In this document: in pieces, positions 7,820-15,314 of the stretch | Position numbering within the stretch: the stretch's first letter is position 1 | Layout of the letters: each line of letters begins with the position of its first letter | Source of the DNA: Deinococcus humi | GTDB lineage: Bacteria; Deinococcota; Deinococci; Deinococcales; Deinococcaceae | DNA length: 64,000 nucleotides | Assembly (NCBI RefSeq): GCF_014201875.1 | Contig: NZ_JACHFL010000010.1 | Location: forward strand, 1-64,000 | Reading direction: 5' to 3' | Notes under the pieces: generated by a model | Database searches by the model: none | The model's input: only the letters and a program-made list of their open reading frames with translations | What the model was told of the DNA's origin: nothing | Program-made: the position numbers and the translations under genes

Positions 7820-8854
7820 TCAGTTCCTGTCAAACACGCTTCTCTGGATGAGTTCACCAACTCCAAAGGGATCGACTGCCTCTGCCTGTAAGGAGATCGG
7901 CGGATCCATTGGTGCTGGCGCGGGGACCAGGCTGTGCTCTTCAATCCTGGCATTGATGGTCTCAAGCGGTTGAGGCTCCCGGCCTACGCACACATCCTGG
8001 ATGGCCTGCTGCAAGTCGTACAGGTCATACACGCCGATCTCGCGCACCACCAGGCCCCACTTGAACAAGGCGACGGGATGAAACAGTGGCTCTAACGCCA
8101 TGTTCTTGATGATCTCGCTGATGCTCTCGCCGTGGGTGGTGGCAATAAAACTGGCCTTGACGCTAAGATCCTTGACGGTCTCAGCTTCCAGCCGGGTTTG
8201 CAGCTCGTCAATGGCAACGTAATGGGCAGAGTTGTTGGCGATGGCCTCCAACATCACCTTGTGCTGCTCGGCCTTAATCGGCACAAAGTAGCGGTCTGCC
8301 TCGCCGATGCCGGGGTGTGGCGTGCGTCCGTCGCCCGCAACCTCGTTCGACGTGTCCACTACCGTCAGGTTGGCGTCGTACCGCTCGGCAGCAATCCGAA
8401 TGTAGTCGCGCAGCAGCGTGCTTTTCCCCTTGCCTGCCTTGCCCATAATCAGCATTGAGGGGCCTTCCTCCACGCACTTCCTCAGCAGCTCGGCCACCCC
8501 CACGTAAAAGCGGGCCACCCGGATATTGAAGCCGTCCGTCCCCTTCCCGTCGGCGCTGGGAATACGGCTGATGCGGTGGCCGGTGCCATCAATCCCGGCG
8601 CGGTTGTCGTCGCGGATGTGGTCAATGCGGCTGCGGAGGTCCGTCAAGTGGTTCTGGCCGATGACCAGTTCAGGGTACTGGTGCCACCGGCCGCCATGCT
8701 TGATCTTGAGCGGGCGGCCAAAGCGAAGTTTGACTTCTTCCGAGTCACCGATGACGGCGGCCAGTTCCAGACGAAGATCAGCAGGGAGAATGCGGAGAAG
8801 CTTGGCATAGTCCTGCTGAATCCGGCGGTCCACTTCTTCAGGTGTGAAGAGCAT
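7820..8854 (-). CDS. SpoIIIAA/Ycf45-type secretion ATPase (in VirB11 position)
   Basis: P-loop ATPase of 344 residues in the place where a conjugation operon usually carries VirB11. The Walker A is MGKAGKGKSTLLRD at about 137-150. The next block, VVDTSNEVAGDG followed by PHPGIG, and then QHKVMLEAIANN and YVAIDELQTRLEA, are signature motifs of the SpoIIIAA/Ycf45 family rather than of standard VirB11. TTHGESISEIIKN follows as in that family. SpoIIIAA is itself an AAA+ relative of secretion ATPases, so a hexameric motor for pilus assembly or substrate transfer is the likely role. The C-terminal 60 residues or so are Pro-rich and unassigned. It starts two bases after the upstream stop. Confidence 0.8.
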   Translation of the reverse strand: MLFTPEEVDRRIQQDYAKLLRILPADLRLELAAVIGDSEEVKLRFGRPLKIKHGGRWHQYPELVIGQNHLTDLRSRIDHIRDDNRAGIDGTGHRISRIPSADGKGTDGFNIRVARFYVGVAELLRKCVEEGPSMLIMGKAGKGKSTLLRDYIRIAAERYDANLTVVDTSNEVAGDGRTPHPGIGEADRYFVPIKAEQHKVMLEAIANNSAHYVAIDELQTRLEAETVKDLSVKASFIATTHGESISEIIKNMALEPLFHPVALFKWGLVVREIGVYDLYDLQQAIQDVCVGREPQPLETINARIEEHSLVPAPAPMDPPISLQAEAVDPFGVGELIQRSVFDRN

Positions 8855-8856
8855 GG

Positions 8857-9135
8857 CTACTTGACCGGGCGCAGCGGCACACTGTTCTCCAGAATTTCTT
8901 CCAGCAGCTCGTTGGTGATTCGCTGCTCCTCGCGTTGGGTCAGCTTGAGCCGCATGTTGAGAGAAAAGCCGATGGTGATCAAGAGGATCAACAGCCCCTT
9001 GGCGTCGTAGATGGCCAGGGCGAGCGCGGCCAGGTTGAGAAGGGTCAGAAAAGTGTAGTAGGCATTGAACTTGAAATCAAAACGCCTGGCCACCTTTCCA
9101 ACCATCGTGCGGTCCATCAAATCCTGGTTTGTCAT
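8857..9135 (-). CDS. Two-TM T4SS-associated protein
   Basis: Protein of 92 residues. A basic N-terminus (MVGKVARRFDFKFNAYY) is followed by two closely spaced membrane helices (FLTLLNLAALALAIYDAKG and LLILLITIGFSLNMRL) and a charged coiled tail (TQREEQRITNELLEEILE). Size and topology recall VirB3, but that place is better filled by the gene just before virB4. It overlaps the upstream gene by four bases (ATGA), showing membership of the same operon. Confidence 0.6.
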   Translation of the reverse strand: MTNQDLMDRTMVGKVARRFDFKFNAYYTFLTLLNLAALALAIYDAKGLLILLITIGFSLNMRLKLTQREEQRITNELLEEILENSVPLRPVK

Positions 9136-9626
9136 TTCAACACCTGCTTCAGTCTTTCAATGGCCTCGTATTGTGTGACCCGCGGATTCCTGTTCGTGGC
9201 ATTGCCGAACCAGAGCAGCATGGTGTTAATTTCTTGAGCGCTCATGCGCTCCACGTTCGGATTGGGAACTTTGCCTAGATCTCTTCCCTTCCATCCCTGG
9301 TTATCAATAATAATAATTCCATCAATCGCAGGGGTTTGAACTTCATAGATCGGTACATTGATGACCGCGAGAGAGAGAATGGTACTTTTTGCAAGATAGT
9401 TATAGTATTGAACTGTAACCAGTTTAATCTTGGTATTCCGCACTCTATCCAGATAAGTTTGGCGAATCCCGTTGGCAAGGCTCAAGTCAAAGATGGTTGG
9501 GGCGAAGATCAAAACACGTCCGTTTGAGGATGCCTCCAGTGCTTCCAACATCCTTGCATACTCCCCATTCTGGGCAGAGGCTGCCGAACTGCACAGCCCA
9601 GCAAGAATAAAAAGGTGCTTTTTCAT
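9132..9626 (-). CDS. Periplasmic PLD-like protein of T4SS
   Basis: Protein of 164 residues with a signal peptide (MKKHLFILAGLCSSAASA). The rest reads like the phospholipase-D-like fold: GRVLIFAPTIFDLSLANGIR, then IKLVTVQYY and YEVQTPAIDGIIIIDNQGW. It lacks a clear HxK(x)4D catalytic motif. The protein from 17661-18089 has the same layout, so the system carries two paralogues. A structural or peptidoglycan-facing role in the secretion channel is possible. It starts four bases after the VirB6-like gene. Confidence 0.6.
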   Translation of the reverse strand: MKKHLFILAGLCSSAASAQNGEYARMLEALEASSNGRVLIFAPTIFDLSLANGIRQTYLDRVRNTKIKLVTVQYYNYLAKSTILSLAVINVPIYEVQTPAIDGIIIIDNQGWKGRDLGKVPNPNVERMSAQEINTMLLWFGNATNRNPRVTQYEAIERLKQVLK

Positions 9627-9630
9627 GGAA

Positions 9631-10839
9631 TCAGCCGCCGCCCTTGCTGACAGCTCCGGCATAGGAAGCGATCCCACCAAGAATTGTTGTCAGGAAGTTG
9701 ACCGCCGCGCCCATGAAAATCATGGCAGCAAGAAAGTAGATCACCGAAAGCACAACCTGCATGATGGCCCCTCCAACGGCATCGAGAATTTGAGCACCGA
9801 TACCAACAAAACCATCAATGTAGCCGGACATTTTACTGGCGACAAAATCATAAGCCTTGCCAATGATGTTGGCCGACTGCTCATCGGTACAATCCACTGT
9901 TTCGCCGTTTGTCGTTGAAGCAGCCCTGGCCTTACAGGCCGACATCTGCCGACTGGTTTCATCGTAGAATTCAGTTTCTACGAGACCAGCCCCAGTGCGG
10001 TTAAGAGAAGCGACAATTCCATTCTGAGCAATAAATTCTCGCGTAGCCTCGGCGGGCTTGATAAAAGCCCGGTCAATGGCGCTGTAGGCCAGCAAGGGAA
10101 TCATGGCCGTCACGATCATGGCTCCCAGCGTGCTGCTGATACAGGCCCAGATTGCGTTGGTCTGACCCCACATGGTGAACCCAATGGCCAGGGGTAAGAC
10201 GTAACCCACGGCGAGAACGATAAAGCCGGCAATCGCAATAATGCTGGCGTACATGATGGTAAATCCAGACAGGGCAATGGCCCCGGCTCCGATGCGGGAA
10301 CCGGCTTTGGCAAGAACATCTCCGCCCGCTTTGAGTGCAACGCCAGTCCCAAGAGCTTTGGCACCATAAGCCGCCGCTGTCGTCCCCATAGACGTGACCG
10401 TACTGACCGTGGCAATCATGTTTGACATCTCAGTTCCCGCAGCCTCAATCTTGGCATTGAGGTCTTTGGTAAACATGCTATTTGAAGCTGAGTAAGTGGA
10501 ATTCCACGTGGTAATAATGGTTTGATGCACACCTGGCACAAGCGTGAGCATGATCGATACGCCTACGCCCTGCACAACCGTTGATCTCATTTCTCTGTGG
10601 TTGTTGCGCCCAAGAGACTTGTAGAGCTGGAAGAAGAAACCCGCAACGGCAATTGCAACGGCAAGTTTTTGAATGGATCGACCGATACCCGATTTCTTCA
10701 AATTGGTATTGAGATCGTTGACCATCTCAAGAGGATTTCCGATAAAAACTTTCTGATAGGTATCAAATGTATCTGCGCCTGCCACACCGATCAGAGTAAG
10801 GAGAAGAAGTGGTACGATAAACCGCGATACTCTCACCAT
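9631..10839 (-). CDS. VirB6/TrbL-like inner-membrane channel protein
   Basis: Polytopic protein of 402 residues with an N-terminal signal-like segment (SRFIVPLLLLTLIGVAGA) and at least five membrane helices. The central block AIALSGFTIMYASIIAIAGFIV with YVLPLAIGFTMWG and the last pair (QVVLSVIYFLAAMIFMGAAV) fit the VirB6/TrbL family by topology and length. By family knowledge it forms the inner-membrane part of the type IV secretion channel. Two Cys in the periplasmic loop (MSACKARA, ETVDCTDE) may pair. The start overlaps the end of the VirB5-like gene by seven bases. Confidence 0.7.
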   Translation of the reverse strand: MVRVSRFIVPLLLLTLIGVAGADTFDTYQKVFIGNPLEMVNDLNTNLKKSGIGRSIQKLAVAIAVAGFFFQLYKSLGRNNHREMRSTVVQGVGVSIMLTLVPGVHQTIITTWNSTYSASNSMFTKDLNAKIEAAGTEMSNMIATVSTVTSMGTTAAAYGAKALGTGVALKAGGDVLAKAGSRIGAGAIALSGFTIMYASIIAIAGFIVLAVGYVLPLAIGFTMWGQTNAIWACISSTLGAMIVTAMIPLLAYSAIDRAFIKPAEATREFIAQNGIVASLNRTGAGLVETEFYDETSRQMSACKARAASTTNGETVDCTDEQSANIIGKAYDFVASKMSGYIDGFVGIGAQILDAVGGAIMQVVLSVIYFLAAMIFMGAAVNFLTTILGGIASYAGAVSKGGG

Positions 10840-11876
10840 TTCCCCACAGGATCCAGTTTAATCTCAGCGCCAATAATGGAAGACATGTTGCTGTAAGCAG
10901 CTTTGATTTCGCGCTGGTACTCAGCGGCTTCCGCATTGTTCTCGGCCACCATCTCTTCGACTTCCGCCTTAAATTTTTCCTCGTTTCGAATGATCTCCTG
11001 CTCGCGGTTCTGGCTCTCCAGCATCAACTGGGTGTTCGTCATCACCTGCTGCTGCGCGACTTCGGACAACTGATTCAGGAGCGCAACGGACATGGTGGCC
11101 TCCTGTTTCATGGCTTCACCTGTGATCTGCACCAGCACTTCGCTGACCTCGCGGGCGCTGATGGCTGAGGCCGCGTCTTCGGTGTACTTGTCCACCAGAC
11201 CTTTTTTCAGGGGCGTGCCGATCACGTTCGTCGCCGCGTTCATGGCCTGGGCCGTGTTGGCCTCCAGAGCGTCCGTGGTCTGCTTCTGGATCTTCTGCGC
11301 CTTGTAAGCGTTCTGAACCCCACGGGCCGCGTTCATGGCGTCACTGGCCCGCGCCACGCCGTTTGCCAGGGCCAGGGAGGGGTTACTGGCAATGGCCTGC
11401 TCCGCGACTGAACCGACACTGCCCTCAGCGTAATTCGCGTTCAGGGACTTGCCTTTGCCAAGGCTCTTGATCGTTGCGCCGTAGAGGGCTTGCCTGAACT
11501 CTCCGTAACTGGTTTCCATTCCCTCGTTCAGCCGCTTGAGAACGTCATTCAGGCCGCCGAGATTGCCCATGTTCTCACCCGCGTAGTTGGCGAGCTGGCC
11601 CATGTATTTTCCAGCCACAGCTCTGGCGAAGCCTTCCCAGTCACCATTCAAGAGGTTGTTGTTGATGAAGCCGTGGATGCTCTGCAACTGGCACAGCCAC
11701 TGCATCTTTTCTCCAAACCTTCCTGTGTCGATGACGCCGACACCTTTGACGTTGCCATTGGCCGTCACACACGCCTGCTGCAAGACGCCTCCCAGATGGT
11801 CCCAGCCGTTGGCGGCGCTGGCCACGCTGCTGAGCATGCCCACGGTGACTGCGGTCAGGATCGCCCCATGTCTCAC
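10833..11876 (-). CDS. VirB5/TrbJ-like secreted coiled-coil protein
   Basis: Protein of 347 residues with a signal peptide (AILTAVTVGMLSSVASA) and a long helical body. The C-terminal half is Glu/Gln-rich and predicted coiled coil (LLNQLSEVAQQQVMTNTQLM, then EEKFKAEVEEMVAENNAEAA). Position between VirB4 and VirB6 and the helical make-up match VirB5/TrbJ, the pilus-tip or pilus-base protein. It starts with GTG, overlapping the virB4 stop (GTGA). The assignment rests on context and architecture rather than on a diagnostic motif. Confidence 0.6.
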   Translation of the reverse strand: MRHGAILTAVTVGMLSSVASAANGWDHLGGVLQQACVTANGNVKGVGVIDTGRFGEKMQWLCQLQSIHGFINNNLLNGDWEGFARAVAGKYMGQLANYAGENMGNLGGLNDVLKRLNEGMETSYGEFRQALYGATIKSLGKGKSLNANYAEGSVGSVAEQAIASNPSLALANGVARASDAMNAARGVQNAYKAQKIQKQTTDALEANTAQAMNAATNVIGTPLKKGLVDKYTEDAASAISAREVSEVLVQITGEAMKQEATMSVALLNQLSEVAQQQVMTNTQLMLESQNREQEIIRNEEKFKAEVEEMVAENNAEAAEYQREIKAAYSNMSSIIGAEIKLDPVGKW

Positions 11877-14413
11877 AGGTAGCCTCCAAACTTGTCCAGC
11901 ACGAGGTTTTTGACACCTTTCAGGACGTCGCCCCCTGCGCGCTCGATGTAAGGACCCTTCTGTGCAACCTCGTCATTGCCGCTGTTGAACATCCACAAGG
12001 CCAGCTTGCTTTCCTGCACCTGGATCACGTCGCCCACACGGGTTCCGGCCCCACCGGCCTCCCCGCTGGCCTGCACGAGGAGGGCGAACTCGCTGTACTG
12101 GCCCACGACGTTGTTCAGGGTGGGCAGGGTCTCCTCCATGACTTCGGGCAGGCTCAGCACCCGCACCACGTCCCTGGCCACGTCCTTGCTGTAGCGCCCG
12201 ATAAACAGGTGCGAGAAACTGTCGCGCAAGTCGCCGAAATGGGCCGAGGCCGCCACAGACTGCGTGCCCATTCCAAAGGACACCCCGAAGGAACGGAACA
12301 CCCGGAGCATCCGTTTCACGGCGTCCAGTTCTTGGTCGGTCTGCACCTGGTTCTCGAACTCGTCCATGAACACGAATTTCTTGATGCCGCGCTCGTACTT
12401 CCTGGCGACAGACCAGATGGTGTTCTTGATGATGTGGTTGGCCACCCGCTTCATCAGATCATCGTCTTCTGGAATGCCGTAGATGGAGAAGTACAATCGG
12501 CGGGCGTTCAGGGTCACGTTGCTCTGGCAGTCCACGAACGGCGCAACCGGGCTGGAGCCGAGGGCTTTTCGCAGGCGCACGGCGGCGCTGCGCGCGGCGT
12601 CTATCACCTGGGGTTCCATGCGGCGGCCATCGTCGGTGTAGTTCTCGATGATGGTCAGCATCCGGTACAGGTCCGACATTTGCGGCGTGCGGTCCTCCTG
12701 GGCGAACTGCACATAAATGGCCATGATGCCTTCCATGATCGCCACGTCCTCATAGCCCTTCTCGCGCAGGTCGTTCACGGGCGGTTCGACGAAGATGCGC
12801 ACAAAGGACATCAAGGAGGCCAGCTTGTCGCCGTCTGGAAGGGCGGCTCCGTCCTCCAGATCAAAGACGTTCAGGCGGGTCTCTGATCCATACCCAAAAT
12901 GGATGATCTGCGCGTCCTGAATGGATTTGAAGAAAGACTCGAAGTCCTGCTTGGCGTCGGTCACGAGCAACACGGCGTCCGGGTACCTGGCCAGTTCGGC
13001 GTTGTAGAGCGACTGCACCAGCACGGTCTTCCCGCTCCCGGTGGGGGCAAAGACGCAAAAGTGCGCCGTGATGGTGCTTTTGGTAAACAGATCGAAGCGG
13101 ATCAGGGACTTGTCGCGGTTCTGGAAGGTGATCGCGCCCTCGTCAAACCCCTTCCAGGGGGAAACCGGGGGGAAAATGTCGACCACGTTGCTGGTGTACG
13201 GGCTGAACTGGAAGCCGCTGAAGCCCCCGGCAAACGGCGCAAGGGAGAAATACTGGGCCTCGGCCTGGAAGCCGTAGGTGATCGGCAGGCCCGCGCGGAG
13301 GCGTGACATGTTGCCTCTGGCCCTGCGCTTCATGGTGTCCAGTTCGTCTTTCGTTCCGGCGATCAGCACCACGGAGACCGCCGCCCTGAAGCGGGATTCC
13401 AGCCCTTCGAGCCGCTGGGCCATTTCAATCTGTTCCAGCAGATTGACGGCCTTGCCGTTGGGGATGACCCCAGGAGACCGCACCCGCGTCCAGAGGTCGT
13501 TCTTTTTCTTCTCAAGCTCGTTGGACACGTCGTAATCACTCTCACGCTGGGCCTGCACCACGACGTAATACGTGCCGTGCAGGTCTTCAGTGATGCTCCG
13601 CAGGTAACCCGTCTCGGTGTATTCCGGCAGGCGGCTGACGCTCAGCACGTCCACGTAGCGGTCTCCAGCGGCGTAGTACCCGGCGTCCAGATTGCTCCCC
13701 ACGCTGGCCGTGAGCTGGCGCATCAGGGTCTGCTGGTCCGGCAGGCCCCGGCGGCTACTGCTGATCGAGCGCTCCTCCTGGGGAACGAATGCGGGCGCGC
13801 TGGGCCAGCCAGGGTTGAGGTACAGGAAGCACTCGTCGAACACGTCTTGCTGCGTCATCGCCGTGGCCCGGAAGCCGCTGGCATTCATCTGGGCCACTGT
13901 CCCAGCCTGGAGCGCGAGTGCACCCTTTACGGCGTCTTCGATCTCTCTGGCGCTGGGGGCGGTGTCTGCCGTGAAGCGGTCCTCTCTGGAAGGCGTGACC
14001 GTCACCGTGGCAAAAAAGCGCCAGTGGGACACCTCCCCTTTGCTGATCTTGCTTTCAAGCAGCGCGGCGCGGGCGTGGGTCAGCTCCCGGATCACCGGGT
14101 CCGAGCAGGCGTCGGCGTACCGGCGGGTATCCGCCACGGCGTCTTCGTGTGCGCCGCGCAGGCTGGTGTAGGTCGTCATGGTCTCGCCGTCAGGAATGGC
14201 CAGGTCAAACACCGCCTTGAGGCGGGCGCTGCGGCGCAACAAACTGTCCGGGGTGAAGTGGATGTGCGTGGGCGGCTCAAAATAAAAGCCGTACATCAGC
14301 CGTCCATCGGTCAGGACCAGCACGTCCCTGTAAAGATCCCAGTACGGCAACACCCTCCCGAAAGAGGATTTGCCTTCACGGAGATTGTTCTTTTGTCTTC
14401 GCTTTCCGAACAC
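11873..14413 (-). CDS. virB4: VirB4-type conjugation ATPase
   Basis: ATPase of 846 residues that powers pilus assembly and substrate transport. The Walker A (APTGSGKTVLVQS) lies near residue 457 and the Walker B (FVFMDEFENQV) near 680. Other VirB4/TraC features are the N-terminal RVLPYWDLYRDVLVLTDGRL block, FGYGSETRLNVFDLEDG and the late GMGTQSVAASAHFGDLRDS region. The GTG at 14413 is chosen because AGAGGAG sits eight bases upstream; the open frame extends to 14482 only through a TTG inside the previous gene. It overlaps the VirB3-like gene by 38 bases. Confidence 0.92.
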   Translation of the reverse strand: MFGKRRQKNNLREGKSSFGRVLPYWDLYRDVLVLTDGRLMYGFYFEPPTHIHFTPDSLLRRSARLKAVFDLAIPDGETMTTYTSLRGAHEDAVADTRRYADACSDPVIRELTHARAALLESKISKGEVSHWRFFATVTVTPSREDRFTADTAPSAREIEDAVKGALALQAGTVAQMNASGFRATAMTQQDVFDECFLYLNPGWPSAPAFVPQEERSISSSRRGLPDQQTLMRQLTASVGSNLDAGYYAAGDRYVDVLSVSRLPEYTETGYLRSITEDLHGTYYVVVQAQRESDYDVSNELEKKKNDLWTRVRSPGVIPNGKAVNLLEQIEMAQRLEGLESRFRAAVSVVLIAGTKDELDTMKRRARGNMSRLRAGLPITYGFQAEAQYFSLAPFAGGFSGFQFSPYTSNVVDIFPPVSPWKGFDEGAITFQNRDKSLIRFDLFTKSTITAHFCVFAPTGSGKTVLVQSLYNAELARYPDAVLLVTDAKQDFESFFKSIQDAQIIHFGYGSETRLNVFDLEDGAALPDGDKLASLMSFVRIFVEPPVNDLREKGYEDVAIMEGIMAIYVQFAQEDRTPQMSDLYRMLTIIENYTDDGRRMEPQVIDAARSAAVRLRKALGSSPVAPFVDCQSNVTLNARRLYFSIYGIPEDDDLMKRVANHIIKNTIWSVARKYERGIKKFVFMDEFENQVQTDQELDAVKRMLRVFRSFGVSFGMGTQSVAASAHFGDLRDSFSHLFIGRYSKDVARDVVRVLSLPEVMEETLPTLNNVVGQYSEFALLVQASGEAGGAGTRVGDVIQVQESKLALWMFNSGNDEVAQKGPYIERAGGDVLKGVKNLVLDKFGGYL

Positions 14414-14858
14414 GGCGGGTTCTCCTCTCAAGCCTTCTTCTGCTGGCCATCTCCTGCGCCACCTTCTTTTCAATCTGGTCAAGAGAGTGGCCGATGGTCA
14501 TTTCACGGGTCACGATGAGGGGGACTGTGTGTGTATCAATATCCGGGACGTAGGAGTCAATCCCGTTGAGCCACCAGTTCAGAAAAAATTCAATGAACTT
14601 CGGATAAGGGTAGAGTCGCTTTTTGATTGCGAAATTGACAAACCACGTGACTACGGTGCAAACAATGATGAAGAGCAGACGCATCGTTGGATTGGGAATG
14701 ACCTTATTGGCAATCTGACCGGACAGATAGAAGGCAAGACCAATGGCCACAAAGTCAGAGAGATCAAGAAAGGAAATGAATCCAACTCGCCCATTTGTCA
14801 TGTAACAATCATGGCGGAGTGGATGATCTGGTTTGGAGTTGGCCTCTCGTCCGGTCAT
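14376..14858 (-). CDS. VirB3/PrgI-like membrane protein
   Basis: Protein of 160 residues with two adjacent membrane helices (FLDLSDFVAIGLAFYLSG and LLFIIVCTVVTWFVNFAI), a cytosolic stretch, and a very basic tail (ASRRRLERRTRRVRKAK). A small two-helix protein encoded directly before virB4 is the hallmark of VirB3/PrgI. The ATG at 14858 has AGGGAG upstream; an ATG at 14801 is an alternative start nearer the first helix. Confidence 0.65.
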   Translation of the reverse strand: MTGREANSKPDHPLRHDCYMTNGRVGFISFLDLSDFVAIGLAFYLSGQIANKVIPNPTMRLLFIIVCTVVTWFVNFAIKKRLYPYPKFIEFFLNWWLNGIDSYVPDIDTHTVPLIVTREMTIGHSLDQIEKKVAQEMASRRRLERRTRRVRKAKTKEQSP

Positions 14859-14870
14859 CTCAAGCTCTCC

Positions 14871-15230
14871 CTAGACCGTGCAGCCTGCGCCGAACAGGGC
14901 CGTGGCAATGGTGCCGGCGGCCAGGATGACGATGCCCCCGATGACGCCGTTTTTGAGACTCTGAAAAGCGTTGGTCTCACCCATGAGCTTGTTCCAGCCG
15001 AACATCACGACGATGACGGTTCCAGCAGCGCCGAGCAGCGTGGCCGCCGTCAACTGCGTCACGAGGCTGCACACCAGCCTGGTGATGGGCGCGAGGTCCT
15101 GGGCCGCGCCCATGGAAACAGCCAGGGCCAGAAAAATGCCCAGGACGGCCACCTGGGTGCGAACGACCAGGAGGGCGGGGGCGCTTCTCCCGGTGGGCAA
15201 TGTGGGGGCGGACGGTGTGGTTTTGGGCAT
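14871..15230 (-). CDS. VirB2/TrbC-like pilin
   Basis: Protein of 119 residues: a long N-terminal leader with a hydrophobic stretch (VAVLGIFLALAVSMGAAQ, a likely cleavage region), then two membrane helices (LTAATLLGAAGTVIVVMFGW and GIVILAAGTIATALFGAG). Two Cys (RLVCSLV and AGCTV) could join the ends. This is the usual plan of VirB2/TrbC major pilins. It is the first gene of the operon, with AAGGAGGAG upstream of the ATG. Confidence 0.75.
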   Translation of the reverse strand: MPKTTPSAPTLPTGRSAPALLVVRTQVAVLGIFLALAVSMGAAQDLAPITRLVCSLVTQLTAATLLGAAGTVIVVMFGWNKLMGETNAFQSLKNGVIGGIVILAAGTIATALFGAGCTV

Positions 15231-15314
15231 TCCTGGTCTCCTCCTTGCAATCTACATACTTGTATAATTACATTTAAACTTTAGCATGGATTATCTTTAT
15301 GATAATGTATTTTC
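15231..15314. promoter_or_regulatory. Divergent T4SS promoter region with dyad
   Basis: AT-rich intergenic region between the pilin operon (minus) and virB10 (plus). ATTATC-TTTAT-GATAAT (15290-15306) is a perfect dyad and a possible operator. For the plus strand, TAATGT (15303-15308) ends six bases before the ATG at 15315, so virB10 is probably leaderless; that box overlaps the dyad. No clear promoter could be fixed on the minus strand. Confidence 0.5.

Noticed and set aside
12209..12886. Long plus-strand frame opposite virB4
   Set aside because: Composition (His, Val, Gly rich) and full overlap with a well-supported ATPase mark it as a shadow.
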